From Dysidea avara (taxonomy: Eukaryota > Porifera > Demospongiae > Dictyoceratida > Dysideidae), in the NCBI RefSeq assembly GCF_963678975.1, contig NC_089285.1, positions 12,640,019 to 12,704,018 on the forward strand: 64,000 nt of DNA, in the 5' to 3' direction. The position numbers and the translations under genes are program-made. Below the pieces are notes generated by a model, which was given only the letters and a program-made list of their open reading frames with translations, ran no database searches and was not told where the DNA came from. Of the stretch, positions 1-12,300 are shown piece after piece (position 1 is the stretch's first letter; each line of letters begins with the position of its first letter).

Positions 1-817
1 AATGAGCTTTGTTTATGGATTTCACAACATGGAACTATTGTATAATAAAGGTAAAAGGCTAATTAGCATGATGTGGCAATGCGAAATAGTCCCACAAGAT
101 GAAACCAGACTTAAGTTTGTCTTGTAATTAAGTATGTATGCCTCACCTTGCCCCTTGCTGCAGTATGTAAACGTTAACATAGCGAACCGCCATCTCTCCC
201 AATACCCTCTGTACAAAAGTGCCCACACTATTGGCCACCATTTTGTGCTTTGACGTCATTGCGGATAATCCATCACTAGGCGATACATACACCCTGTATA
301 GCTGCAGCTGGGAAAAGCTGACATATTCTGGCATGGCTACACTGCTTTCTTTTGTGTGTGGAGGTGGGAGTGGTCTAACTACATAAGATTAGCATATTTT
401 ATATAACAAACAATACCAATATTTGGTGAAAAGGGAAAAAAAATTCAGTCCAGTCCAGTGATTGTATATAACCTGTCTGAAAGCAGTTTATAGCTACAAA
501 ATTATGCTGATCAACACAAAAACATGTGTACAGGTAGCTAGCTATGTATATATAGTCTCTTTATAGATAATTTTACACTAAATTGTTACCGAATGCAGTC
601 TCTGATCTATATTTCAAAATTTTCCTTGGGGGAGGGGATGCCCCTAGACCCCCTAGAACATGCATGCTCACGTACATGTCAACCTTATGGCTACACCTAC
701 AAAAAGGCCTTGATATATATGTAAACCTCTATCCACATTATCCCACTACCCCCATGTATTCAAGGTCATACATTTCAGCTATCATCAGTCAATGTTATGA
801 TGCGAAATGACTCTTAG
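1..817. other. Left-edge non-coding DNA
   Basis: I see no convincing exon here. It is probably the last intron of the NUDT9-like gene whose final exon starts at 818; earlier exons are presumably left of the window. At about 617-672 there is a G-run/C-run foldback (GGGGATGCCCCTAG followed by CATGCATGC) that matches the interior of the transposon at 49865-50739, so this is a transposon fragment. Confidence 0.5.
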
Positions 818-1048
818 GTGTATGCTGGATATGTGGATGATCCCAGAAACACTGACAATGCATGGATAGAGACAACAGCTGTGAACTTCCATGATGAAAC
901 TGGAGAAGCATTTGGCAAGGTCAAGCTGTGTGCTGGTGATGATGCTGGAGCTGTGGCATGGAAGGAACTACATTTTTCTTTGCAACTCTATGCTAATCAT
1001 ATCAATTTTATTAAAAAGGTTATAGAACTGAGAAATGCTGCTTTTTAG
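818..1048 (+). CDS. NUDT9: NUDT9-type ADP-ribose pyrophosphatase, C-terminal exon (partial)
   Basis: This is the last coding exon, 76 residues, of a Nudix hydrolase domain of the NUDT9 / TRPM2 NUDT9-H type, which in NUDT9 cleaves ADP-ribose to AMP and ribose 5-phosphate. The exon opens right after a CTCTTAG splice acceptor and reads [19 protein letters not shown], then VNFHDETGE and [10 protein letters not shown], the strongly conserved end of this family. It closes with a helix ([16 protein letters not shown]) and a stop. The Nudix box itself is not in this exon and must lie upstream, outside the window. Because only the tail is visible, I cannot tell a free NUDT9 enzyme from the C-terminal domain of a TRPM2-like channel. 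The family assignment is firm; the exact gene is less so. Confidence 0.88.
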   Translation: MYAGYVDDPRNTDNAWIETTAVNFHDETGEAFGKVKLCAGDDAGAVAWKELHFSLQLYANHINFIKKVIELRNAAF

Positions 1049-1480
1049 TTGTAAATAATAATCATTGTTATCTTAAGCTACATACGGATTTATGCAAGCT
1101 GCATGAATGTAAAGCATTATGAAGTGGGTGATACTCAACAAGGGGGTTAGACTAAGTTGATGGTGTAAGTGCTATGAGTATATACATTCCACAAATGGCT
1201 CAAGCTATCCAGGGGGGAAAAGCTAGCAAGAGAAGTCTCTAGCAATGCCAAAAGTACTGTATGTAAAAAGTAAGTTAGTATTTATATTATAATTAATACC
1301 TAATTAGTCATGTTAATCTAAATACGAAATCCACGTAATTTTTTAAAGGTGGATTTGAATTTATCGCGGATCGTTGGTGATTTCTTTGGCTGAGGGTTTG
1401 TTGCTCCGTGCGTCCGTCAGAGGGGGAAGCGACTAATAGTTGGTTGATATCTACCACTCGATCTCACCTCCAAAAACAGA
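1049..1480. other. Short intergenic spacer
   Basis: This spacer joins two genes in the same orientation. It would hold the 3' UTR of the NUDT9-like gene and the promoter and 5' UTR of the membrane-protein gene. I see no canonical AATAAA close to the stop and no clear TATA box. The part nearest the next gene (about 1360-1480) is less AT-rich than the rest. Confidence 0.5.
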
Positions 1481-2404
1481 ATGAACTATTCGTGGTTAAC
1501 GTACAAGTGTTGGGATGGTAGTCCGATGGAACCACTGGATAAACTCCACCACGTGCTATTCCCGTATGGACCTCCAGTAGGTGATGAGGTTAACTTGTGT
1601 ATGGTTCCGCGCTACATCACTGTACCTTGGCTGGAGAAAATGTTACCGACTTCTTCTGGTGTATTCGTCGTGGAAGACTTAATTGACAGCATTGCCTGCT
1701 TGTTCATCACGATGGTGTTACTGTCAATTTCGTGGTACGTGGTGTATTATGTGTGGAACAAGGTGGATCACAGATTTGCAGCTGTAACCCCAGCCCACAA
1801 GAAATGGTACGTCATAGCCAACCTATCCAAGTCATTCTTGTTAGGGATACAAGCACTAAGCATCAGATACTGGTTGTCAGTGTACACCAGCTATATTGAG
1901 GGAAGGTACAAAGTCCGACTGGAGCTTAAAAGGTGTATAGTGCTATACGTCATCACAGATGTAGTGGCTCTTTTCATGGTACCAAAGCTGCCACGTTCAA
2001 CCGTCACCCACCATGTAACCACCCTGTTGATGGCTATGGTAGTCTGGTCAGTGGATAATACCATCCCAAGCACACAAGGAGCTAATGGTATTGTTAAGAT
2101 GATTATCATCTATGGTCAATGTAGCACCGTGGCTTATCTGGTAAATGCTTACTTAGCATGGCGTGTTGTCTATCCAAAGGCTGGATGGGTTAAAATTACT
2201 TGTCATTTGGCCTTGCTGTCGTATTTGCTATCCTGTTTTATGAACTGGTCGTTTCACCTCTTTTGGCTCTATGGCTGTGTAGTCAACATGGATATCAGTA
2301 TTCTAACCATACTATACATTATAGGGTTGGCCTTTACTATCAATGATGATATCAAGTTGATTTCATGGCTGATTAAACAGAAGTCACCAATGGCCACTAA
2401 CTAA
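1481..2404 (+). CDS. Seven-helix membrane protein, TLC-domain-like
   Basis: An intron-less frame of 307 residues. After about 60 soluble residues come some seven hydrophobic segments (about 63-92, 108-128, 150-170, 180-196, 206-234, 240-262 and 268-290). The block around residues 160-183, with an Asp after a hydrophobic run (VITDVVALF), then PKLPRSTVTHHVTTLL, resembles the conserved core of TLC (TRAM-LAG1-CLN8) proteins: an Asp in one helix and a His pair in the next. Those proteins sit in ER or plasma membrane and act in lipid synthesis or trafficking, but no specific function follows from this. The ATG used is the first in frame after an upstream untranslated region. A possible ATTAAA polyadenylation signal lies near 2484. 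Another multi-helix family remains possible. I am confident it is a gene, moderately so of the family. Confidence 0.7.
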   Translation: MNYSWLTYKCWDGSPMEPLDKLHHVLFPYGPPVGDEVNLCMVPRYITVPWLEKMLPTSSGVFVVEDLIDSIACLFITMVLLSISWYVVYYVWNKVDHRFAAVTPAHKKWYVIANLSKSFLLGIQALSIRYWLSVYTSYIEGRYKVRLELKRCIVLYVITDVVALFMVPKLPRSTVTHHVTTLLMAMVVWSVDNTIPSTQGANGIVKMIIIYGQCSTVAYLVNAYLAWRVVYPKAGWVKITCHLALLSYLLSCFMNWSFHLFWLYGCVVNMDISILTILYIIGLAFTINDDIKLISWLIKQKSPMATN

Positions 2405-3327
2405 ATCTATTAGAAGAATTGGTAGGACTAATGAAAAGTATATTATTATATTTATTTAGGAGTTATTATTGTTTGTAGATAACATTAAAATATATATAGC
2501 ATTATTTTTATATTCTAGTATGTACATTCTACGTATATACATTTCCTATGATATCCTCGTGCAGTTCCATACTGCATTAGCTATATAATTATGTAAAGGT
2601 ATATCTATACATTTCTATGATAGCATGAGGGTTGTGTCAGATCCTTCTCTATGTGCTCATGATGGCTTATCAGCATGTAGAAGACTTGGTGATTAAAGTT
2701 ACAACGGTGTTAACATTTTGGCCAGAGTTAAAGCAAAAAAATCTGCTACATTAGACAGAAATAGTAATTTTTTTTCTAATAAAATTGGCTGGTTGACTTG
2801 TAGAGTTTATAATTTTTATTGTTCATTTCCCTGCAACACATCAGAAACCTCCCCATAACATAACTCTTATGGTAAGTCTCATGTACCACTTATAGTTAGT
2901 GATGCACCGATTACTTGATGAAATAAGTTTATTAGATAAATACCGGAATCAGAAATTGGTATACATTGACTCTGGCACAAAATTAAGATTTATACAAATA
3001 CTGTGTGATTATCATAAGCTCATTGGGTTGGTTTATCAGCTGCTTTGAATATCAGCTCAAAGCCTTATTGGTGCATTGCTCACCAAGACTACTAACAGCA
3101 TACAGTGTGCGGAACAGCAATGGGCTACCCTGCATGCCCATGCAGTGATACTGATGCATGATTAAACAAACGTAACTAAGTATAGGAAACACGTACAAAG
3201 AGCTTCTTTGCTAGTGAAGCTCCATGCACATTCATGCCTCTGTAACACATGACAAACCCTTATAGCTAGCTATACAATTCTTAAAAAGAATAAAACACAT
3301 GGAAATATTTGCAGCAATAGCTAATTG
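2405..3327. other. Convergent intergenic region
   Basis: Two genes converge on this AT-rich spacer. It should contain both 3' UTRs. A TTTATT at about 2928-2933 would read as AATAAA on the minus strand and could end the ankyrin transcript. I recognise no gene or mobile element. Confidence 0.45.
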
Positions 3328-6300
3328 TTATGTGATATAAATATTACCAGTGTGTGTGTGGTATTGTACAGTGTGTTCATTTTGCAGACTCGAGTTTTGT
3401 TCAAATGATTTACTTCTTAGCAAAGGATGCTTCTTCTTTGAGCCATTGTACTCCTCAGGTGGGACAAACACCAATGATCGACTCATATGGTAAGTCTTTG
3501 GACCTGTAGCACGAACTCTCACTGACAGTGGGACCTCATCAAGTAATACTCTAGTACTGGACACATTTCCTTTGGCTGAAACAGAGTACAATATAATGAA
3601 CTATACAGCTAAAACTGTCCATTATACACTTACCTACAGTGTCGCCCAATTTCCAAAGTTGGTCCAGTTTGTGAGGTGTTGATGTTCTAGAGGTGGTGTC
3701 ATCTAGAGCTACTTGTGTAAATCCTTTTGGTGTGAACTGAACACTATAGCTACCTACAAATGGACACACATACATCATGTATTGTGAGTGGTTGCACGAA
3801 GGAAAAAGCCAAAACGTGTTGATTCATAGAAACTTCTTCAAGAGCCAGTACAGTATGTTACTCATAAACATGTTATCATTAACGACACATACGTTTTATA
3901 CTGTGAGGAGTTGGCGTTCTTCTTTCCATCTTATGAGGAGTAGTAAGCCTTCTAACACGACGACGCTGTAAGTGATCTACATGGAAAAAAGCATATATAC
4001 ACACTTCTTAGAGTATATTATATGTGAGTACAACGGAACCTGTAGTTGGGGAAGAAGAATGGCGAGCAGAAGAGTAACTGAGATATGGATTTCTGATTAC
4101 TTTATCAGTATTTTTTAGTAGCTTGATTTTATGTTGAATGTTTTTCTCAGTTTCCCAGGCAGCATGTCTTGTGGCTCTTTCTAACGTAGCAGTTTGTTTC
4201 ATCTTAATTGTCTGATCTCTTCGAGGCTTGTGGATATCCCAAGATATAAGGTTAGTCTGTAACTGCGCCCTTTTCTGCTCTTGCTTCTTTTTTAACCATT
4301 CTGACACTGACGGCTTTGGAGATATGCCAAGTGATTGTAGAGTAGTACCAAAAACAGCATTCTCAGTTGCTGCAGTTTCTAATACTTCATCTATTTTCGA
4401 ATGTACGGTCTACAAATCAGATATAATATTTGCATGCAAAACAATATGGTTATTGATATCAGTACCTCTGATGTGGCTTGTATCTTTCTTAATCTACTGT
4501 TGTACTTGTCCACCAATTCTTTAGATTCCTCTTTGGCTTTACTCTACACACAAGTGTGGTATAACATGCATAAAGCCATAACAATGTTTAACCTCTTTCA
4601 TTTTGTGCTCCATTCTCATTTTTTCAAGATGTTCTTCTAGCCTCGCAAATTCAAACTGCTTTGTTAACTTGACATGTGTTGCTTCTGCCTACAAAATCAG
4701 AACACAATGTACTGTATAATTATAGAGTATACACTATTGTGCATACCTTTAGCAATTCTTGAATGGCAAGAAAAGCTGGAGTCTTCTTTGTATCTAACTG
4801 AGCCCTTGCTTTCCTGATACGTCTTTCAAGAGGATCGATATCAATGACTACTGGAGATGGAGCTTTAACTGGTTCAGGACTAGGGGTAGCTGGGGGTGTG
4901 GGTGTTGGCAGAGGTGTAGGTGTTCTGGACTCTTCCCAGAGTAGCACTGGTAAAGTTTTTCGTAGTTGAGATGCCTCATCTATCAAATCATCAGCAGCAT
5001 TCTTTGCTACCTTCTCACCAACCTCCATAGCTTTTCTACCAAGAGGTGATCCCATTATGGCCCCAGCTAGGAAAGTAGCCTGAGCACCATACAGTGCCAC
5101 AGCACTAGCTATCATTGTGGTCGGCTTTTGCTCCTGCCCACGCAAGAAACTAATGGCCCTAGAAAACAAACTGCTATCTGATTTGAACCTTTCTGGTCTC
5201 TCAAGTGACTTTTGCTTGCCAATAGTCTCTCCTCCTGGTGACTGCATTGCTGCAGACTGGTGAGTATCTTGATCTTTAGGTAACGTTGTAGCTGTTTCCT
5301 CCTCTGTGCTAACCTTTTCACTGTCTAATGGATGCTGTATATGTTCAGTCACTTGATCTTCCTTAGCAGCATCTACACTAGCCTTAACTTGACCACTTTG
5401 AACAGCATCGTCATCAAGGCTTTGCTCTGTAATTTTGTTTTCAGCATCAAATGCAGCTTGTTTTTCAGGCAATGACTTTTTCTCATCATCAAATGCAACC
5501 TGTTTTTCAAGTAATGGTTTTTTATTTTCAACACTGGATACAGTGACTTCATGTACCATGATTGCTGACTCATTTGTTTTCTCAACAGCTCCTGGAATGT
5601 CTTCCTCAGGTGGTATATCCTTTGTTTCACTAACAGGAGAAAAGTAGCTATATGGCTGTCCTCCAGCACCTTGTATCAATGCTGCAGCTTCTGCATGCCC
5701 ATAAGCTTGAGCACAATCTAGTGGGGTTAGCTTATCATTCTGTAGTAAATAGTAAATAACATATGAATGTACAGAATATATGGGCTTAAGGTGCAATATT
5801 GACTTTTTAAAAAATATTAAAGTCCCTAAAGACTGACTTGAGCTCTTATGCGATTAATTTTTCGTTGAGTTTGTAAGTTTGTTTCATCATTACACTAGAT
5901 CAATTTTTTCAGCAGTTTACTTTTGCAAATGCACTGCCTAATTGTGACCCGTACACTAATCACTATAGCAACAATGTATACATGCATGCAACCTGTTTAA
6001 GTGGCCCAAGCAATTCAATTACATTTTTTCATTAGATAACATTCTCTCAAGTAGTGCAAAGCATACTACTTGAATGTATCTGCTCTGCTGGTGTAGTGGT
6101 ATCATACAAGTTTCCCATTCTTGTGACCTGGGTTCAATTCCCAAGCAGTGCAACCTTTTTTGTTTTGTGTTTTTAGTATAAGCGATATCCACAATGACAT
6201 TTTTTGACAATTTGACATAACAAAATGTTTCTAAATTCGAAAAAAAAGGTGAAGTTGAAGCATATAGTATATAAGGCAATACAAATGTATTATTTGTGTG

Positions 6301-9300
6301 TGCAATTAAGATTTTGGTCTGTTTTCCTCGTTGGATCTCATTTGCATTGTCACAATACGTTTATCTATAATTATCTCCTGAATAAAAATACAAACAATAT
6401 TTTTTCAATTACTACATGCTAAAGTCTGTGAAACCCCCACAATAACACACCCCATCACATTCTGTCATTGTGGATATTGTCTATTGTTACGTCCTCAGTA
6501 GTCCAACAGGGACACGCAGTTACTTTACTTATCAGCTGACACATATAAACTGACCTCTTCAGTAGTAAGTACCACATTAGGGTCAAAGTTAGCATCCAGT
6601 ATCATCTTCACACACAATGATTGACCCTGCACTGCACTATAGTGTAGTATAGTGCTTCCATCTGATGTTTGGGCATAAATGTCGCATCCAATTGAAGCAA
6701 GATATTCCAAAGTGTCTATATACGTACAACATAACACAGTACATCAGCCATCAACCTATCAACATACCAGCTTGTCCATTGGCTGCTGCATCATGAATGG
6801 GTCTTACTCCCTTTGAACTTTGCAATTCAAAATCTGCTCCATACTGTGCTAGCAGTTGAAGAGCCTCCAGGAAACCTAGACTAGCTGCCAGATGAGTCAA
6901 ACTGTGGCAAATATCATACCATGTGACATTGCGATGTAGCTAATATCTATACCTTCTTCCGTCTCTATTTTGATGGTTACAGTTAGAGCCTCTGCTTAAC
7001 AAAAACTCCATGCAACCAAGACTACCTCCTTCAAGTGCATGGAACAGTGAAGTCTGGCCTTCAGCATCTTCAGCATTGCCATTACACCTGGCTGTCTCGA
7101 TCAGGTACTGACAAGCTAGTAGGTTGTCATTTCTTGATGCCATGTGAAGAGCTACAAAGTCACAATGAAACAAAAGTATAGTGCATGTTTGCATGACTAT
7201 TTGTAAAGAAATAACTGTTGTCCTATACCACTGGAACACAAAAGAGCCTTGTTAAACATTTACTGTATATCCCTTCATATATAGGAATTTCTATAATATG
7301 CATGCATAACATAATAACTCATACAGTTGAGCGTTATTTGGCTCTCTTTATCTCAACATTCTTTAATGCTTCCCTACCATTTAATGCTTCCCTACCATTC
7401 AATCCTTCCCCATCAATTTTATTGCAGTCAGCTCCAAACATAACAAGTAACTGAAGACAGTTGATACTACCTATATGCACACGTAAGGAATGTTTTATTA
7501 ATGTGGATCACATAGCTCACCAGCATTCTGTGCTGCCCAGTGCAGTGGCGTTCTCTTATTGCCATCTTCACTTTCCATATCACATCCTGCTTCTAGCAGA
7601 TACTTCAAACATGCTTCGTTCCTGGAGTACAAGACAAAGTACATGTCATAAAGTGATACCAAAACATTTCCTTGTTGCATTTTAATACTCCATGTATTAC
7701 ACATACTGCCAATTGTTGGTGCAGCTAAGGAGCTGGAATGTTTGAATAGTTTTGGTGTACACAAGCTATATGTAAAAATTAATTATGAAACTTCAGTGCC
7801 AGTGAATTATGTTGATCATGTGTCGCAATTGATGATGATGTAGCACTTGTTTTTGACTATGAAAGTCACACAATGTGCTATTATATTTTGGGGGTTCTGG
7901 GGGGCTTCGAATAGAATACCTAGTAATGGTACTGAGGTTTTGTGGGTACACAAGTTGGAAATTTCATTGAGATAAAAGATGCTTGATGATCAACTTTCTC
8001 TGAAATTTTGCATAAAGCAGTTTACAGCTGGTATGAAAGGTATGAAAAGTCACAAAGAGTCAACAGTCATGTCATACTAGTCAGAGATGTTACACAAATA
8101 CCTGTACAACTAGAAGTTTATGAAGTACATTTTACTTACCCAGAATTAGCAGCATAGTGTACAGGTAAGTTTCCCTGCTTAGTAGGGACATTAACTGCTA
8201 GTCCCAGCTGTGCCAAAGCAACAAGACAGTCAAGCTGGCCACTACCTGTAAGGAAAGAAACTTTATAAACTAGTACCACTTTTTTACTAGTACCTGCTGC
8301 CCAATGCAGGGCCGTGCAATCCTCAGCATCACGTGTTTGTATGTTACAGCCAAGATTAATTAATGTCTCAATGTTCTTACTGTTTCCACCCATGGCAGCA
8401 CTATGCAGAGGGGTTCTACCCTGTTTGTCACACAGCTCCAACAAGGAAGGCAGGGCTTTACACAGTATTTGTATACATTTATGAGCTTTGTCTGCATGGC
8501 TCTCACAAGCCCAGTGTATGCATCCCTTTCCGTCACTGTCAACTGCATCCAGGGATACCTATAACACACACATACTCTGATCATGCACATGCTGATGTTT
8601 AAAGTTAAGACACATGCAGGGAGTTTCAGAAGCTTTAGAAAATCCCTTTCAATTTTACACGATACTTAACTACAGTGGAACCTCAGTTATCCAGACCCCA
8701 CTTATCCGGATTCTCAGTTAACCAAATTACGGAAATGACTGCTCTATTTAGAGTAGTGATTGTTCTATTAAGGTAGTTGAAAATACTGATATTTAAAAAA
8801 AAATTTGATTATGCTATTTAATGTTATTTATACACAGTTTCAGAGATACGGACTTTTCAGACTTATGGACCACCACTGGTCCCAAGGGGTTCAGATAACT
8901 GAGGTTCCACTGTATCCCAAATTAAAGGATATATTGCATCACAAACCACTTGTAGAGCAATAATTTCACAAGTTTTATCTGAGCAATATTTCAGATCAAA
9001 AATATACATTATCCTATTAGAATAGTGAGGGGCCTATATTGTACCGAGTAACTGAGTGACTCAGGTCACTCGTTTGTATTGTGACAGCATCACCCATTCA
9101 AAATATTCTAATAGAACAGTCATAGATTAAAGTGTTGTCTGATCTGCATATATATGAATGTATACTAACCTCACTTAGTGGCTATCTCAATAATGAGGCC
9201 ACCTTGTTATGCAGGCCAGGTCCAGCAAGTCCAAATGTATTTTACATTCTATTGCTTTTCATTCATAAACCACACCTCATCAATATGGCCAAACTGGTAA

Positions 9301-12300
9301 AACTTATACAATATTCCCTCAATAAACAGGTCAGCTGAGCAGGTAGACAAGGTAGATATCACTGCTGCTCTTAACTGCACAATTTAACTATAAGAAGCCA
9401 TACTTGGCAATAAACTTCATGCTTTTTCTTGCCATTATACCTCAATTATGCTAGGGAATTCTACTAAACAGTCATAGTTTTAACATATCAACCAACGAGA
9501 TGATTACTGGTGACAGTAAAAGTGTCAACAACAGATACAGCATGTGTGGATTGGCTCCATTACAAGTTCGGGAAAGTGTTGTAATGGATGCTGGCTTCCC
9601 CATAGGAAATGTACGGTGAAAGTTTTGATTGATTATAAATATTGTGTCAGGCGTTTGAACAAAAAGATCAGGTCAAGCAAGGCTACGAATGAGCCAAATT
9701 TCAAGATCGTGCCATAAGTTATTAAATGTTTTGAGGATCCAGCTCAATGCGTACATGCTATAGCGAGTTGCTGGATTGTTGAAAGTCTCAATAATAAGAC
9801 CACTTTATTTTTGGCCACATTCCAGAGGTTTTTGGTAATAGGGCCACCTCACTAATAGAGCCATTTATCATGGGTCCCATAGATGGCTCTATTAACGAAA
9901 TCTACTTTTGCCTGTCTTACCTAACTAGTCACCCATGGACCACTGCCTCTGACTCGCTACTAGTACTGACCACATTGAAGTAGAAACTAACTCTAACATT
10001 TTCAGTAGGTGACCCAATGTTGTTCCACTTGTTTGTTTACTTTTAGCAACGTAACTATGACTGGTTAACCAACACATACTGTATCAAAGGAAAGAATGGT
10101 GCCAGACTTAATGTTTTCATCTTAACATGCACCCCAACTATCAACTACTGAAAAGTGAAGTGGCCATTATACTTCTATGCTCAGCCCATTACAAATGAAG
10201 AGCAGTATAAAAGGTACCTCTGCAATCAATCCAGTTACTATGGAATATGGTTGATTCCTGTTGCAAATGTAGGGAAGCCATAATGTGCTACCGCGAATTG
10301 ACACCTTGCACTGGGAAACAATTAAAGATAAGTCCATGATGCGTGCATCGTCTGTAGTGCGGTATGCCAAAAGGCACCTATCGGGCAGAGGCAACATCCA
10401 ACGGTGAAAGAATCAAACCTGTAGTCCTAGCTGTTACACTTGTCTTAGACAGGCAGCTACTTAGGATTATTAAATTCCACTGAATAATAAAAGAATTTTG
10501 TAGCAACCTATTGAAAGCATTTCGGGTTGCACTGAAGGCACTTTTGGGCTTGGTTATACTTAACCAATACTGCCAAGGTGCCATGAAGGTAATGTGCTGG
10601 GTTCTGGTCAACATTTTTCATGTGAGAAAGTGCAAACCTCCATGATCCCTAATATACAGTACTACTACTACTGTTTTTGTAATATCTAGTTGAAATAAAG
10701 TGATTGTAGATAACCATCGAGTCCACATTATTGACCTTTAATCATGCAGTAACAGTACAGTAGACTATGCAGTGGCGGATCTAGAAATTTTCAGAGGGGG
10801 TTTCAGATTCCACTCAACTTCAGCCTAGCTGAAAGATGAAGACCAAAAAAAAGGAGAAAAGGTTACAACCTGCTATTGAACACCACAATTGTGATTTCAA
10901 AGGCAAAAGTATGGAGTTTTGCCAGTAGAAAGTCCTTCTATAACACACAATGTATGACTCGTGGCGATTTTACCACCCACACGATGACTCGTCAATAAAG
11001 TTGGGGCGTGCACTATTTTCAGAAGGGGTTTCAGCTGAAACCATTGCAACCCCCCTGTATCCGCCACTGCTATGTAAGTATGATATTCAGTGGTGGTGAT
11101 TCTAGATCTGACATACAGGGAAGTGAATGATGTAGTGTGCATGGATGTAGTAGTTAAGTTCCCATATTTCTACACAACACATGATTAAATTAAAATATGT
11201 ACCTTCTTCTTAATTAAAAACTTAACACTTGCATCTATTCCATAGCCGCAGGCATACATAAGTGGAGTGATGCCTCTGCTGTCTGAAGACTGGAGTAGCT
11301 GTGCACAATTACGAGTGACTGCTTGGAGCATATCAGGAGAGTTTTGAGAAGCAGCAACGTGAGCCACCGTCTGCCCTTCACTGTTGCACTGCTCAACATT
11401 AACATTATTTGACCTCAGTAGTAGTTCTAGCATTTCTGTTTGTCCACATTGTGCAGCATACAGTAAGGGAGGATTGTCACTACTAGTCACATCAGCTCCT
11501 GCGTTTAATAGTAGCACAAAAGGCTCAAGAGTTCCAGTTGTGATGCTGAGAGTGAGAGGTGTTTGTCCTTGTGTATCTGGGTACTCCACAATATCTGGTG
11601 GTAGGTGGGCAAGAAGAAGCTCCAAGCATTTAATAGAGTTGACTTGTATTGCTAAGTGAAATGGTGACATCCCTGAAAAATCTGGAATTTTACAAATGTC
11701 TTCAGAGTCTACAAAAAGCAAAAATAAATAACAGGTGCAATGCTAATAAAATTATGCAACTGCAACATGCAAAATAAACATATTTTAGTTTGCTGAAGAT
11801 GTTATGTGGATCATTTACATTAGACAAACAACTCAATCAAGTACATAAAAGCTAGGATCTCAGCTCTATCATGCATTGTGTTGCAAATTTATTATTAAAA
11901 AATTGTACTACACAACTATGGAAGATGCATGCATGACAAGGATACATTGTGTTGACACTACACTACTCACACTTAAGCAATGATGCATGAGTTGACTGCT
12001 CAATTAGAGTGTGTTACCTGAATGACTATAAATATAGCATGTTAATTTATTATAAATTGAATGACTGCTTGAATAGCCACCAGATCCAGTATGCGTTCTG
12101 TCAGCAAAATAAAGCAATGTGGGCTTTTATGAAGAGAAACATAATCAAAAATCTCTAAAGCCAACATTTTCAATGTGTGGACTGTGGCTGTGGAGAATAG
12201 GTCACTGTATCTGATTGATTATGATTGATTACTGGTATTTAAACTCACAGTACTTGCGGCAAAGCCGTTTTTCCGTACTGGAGTACACATAACATTACAA

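Noticed and set aside
143-334. Minus-strand frame with an ATG and a good donor (CAAG|GTGAGG) at its end
   Set aside because: No similarity to any family I know, no partner exon in the window, and it would overlap the presumed NUDT9-like gene. Could be a first exon of a leftward gene, but one splice site is weak evidence.
6970-7764. Plus-strand frames over the ankyrin exons
   Set aside because: Shadows of the minus-strand exons, which carry the ankyrin consensus and splice signals.
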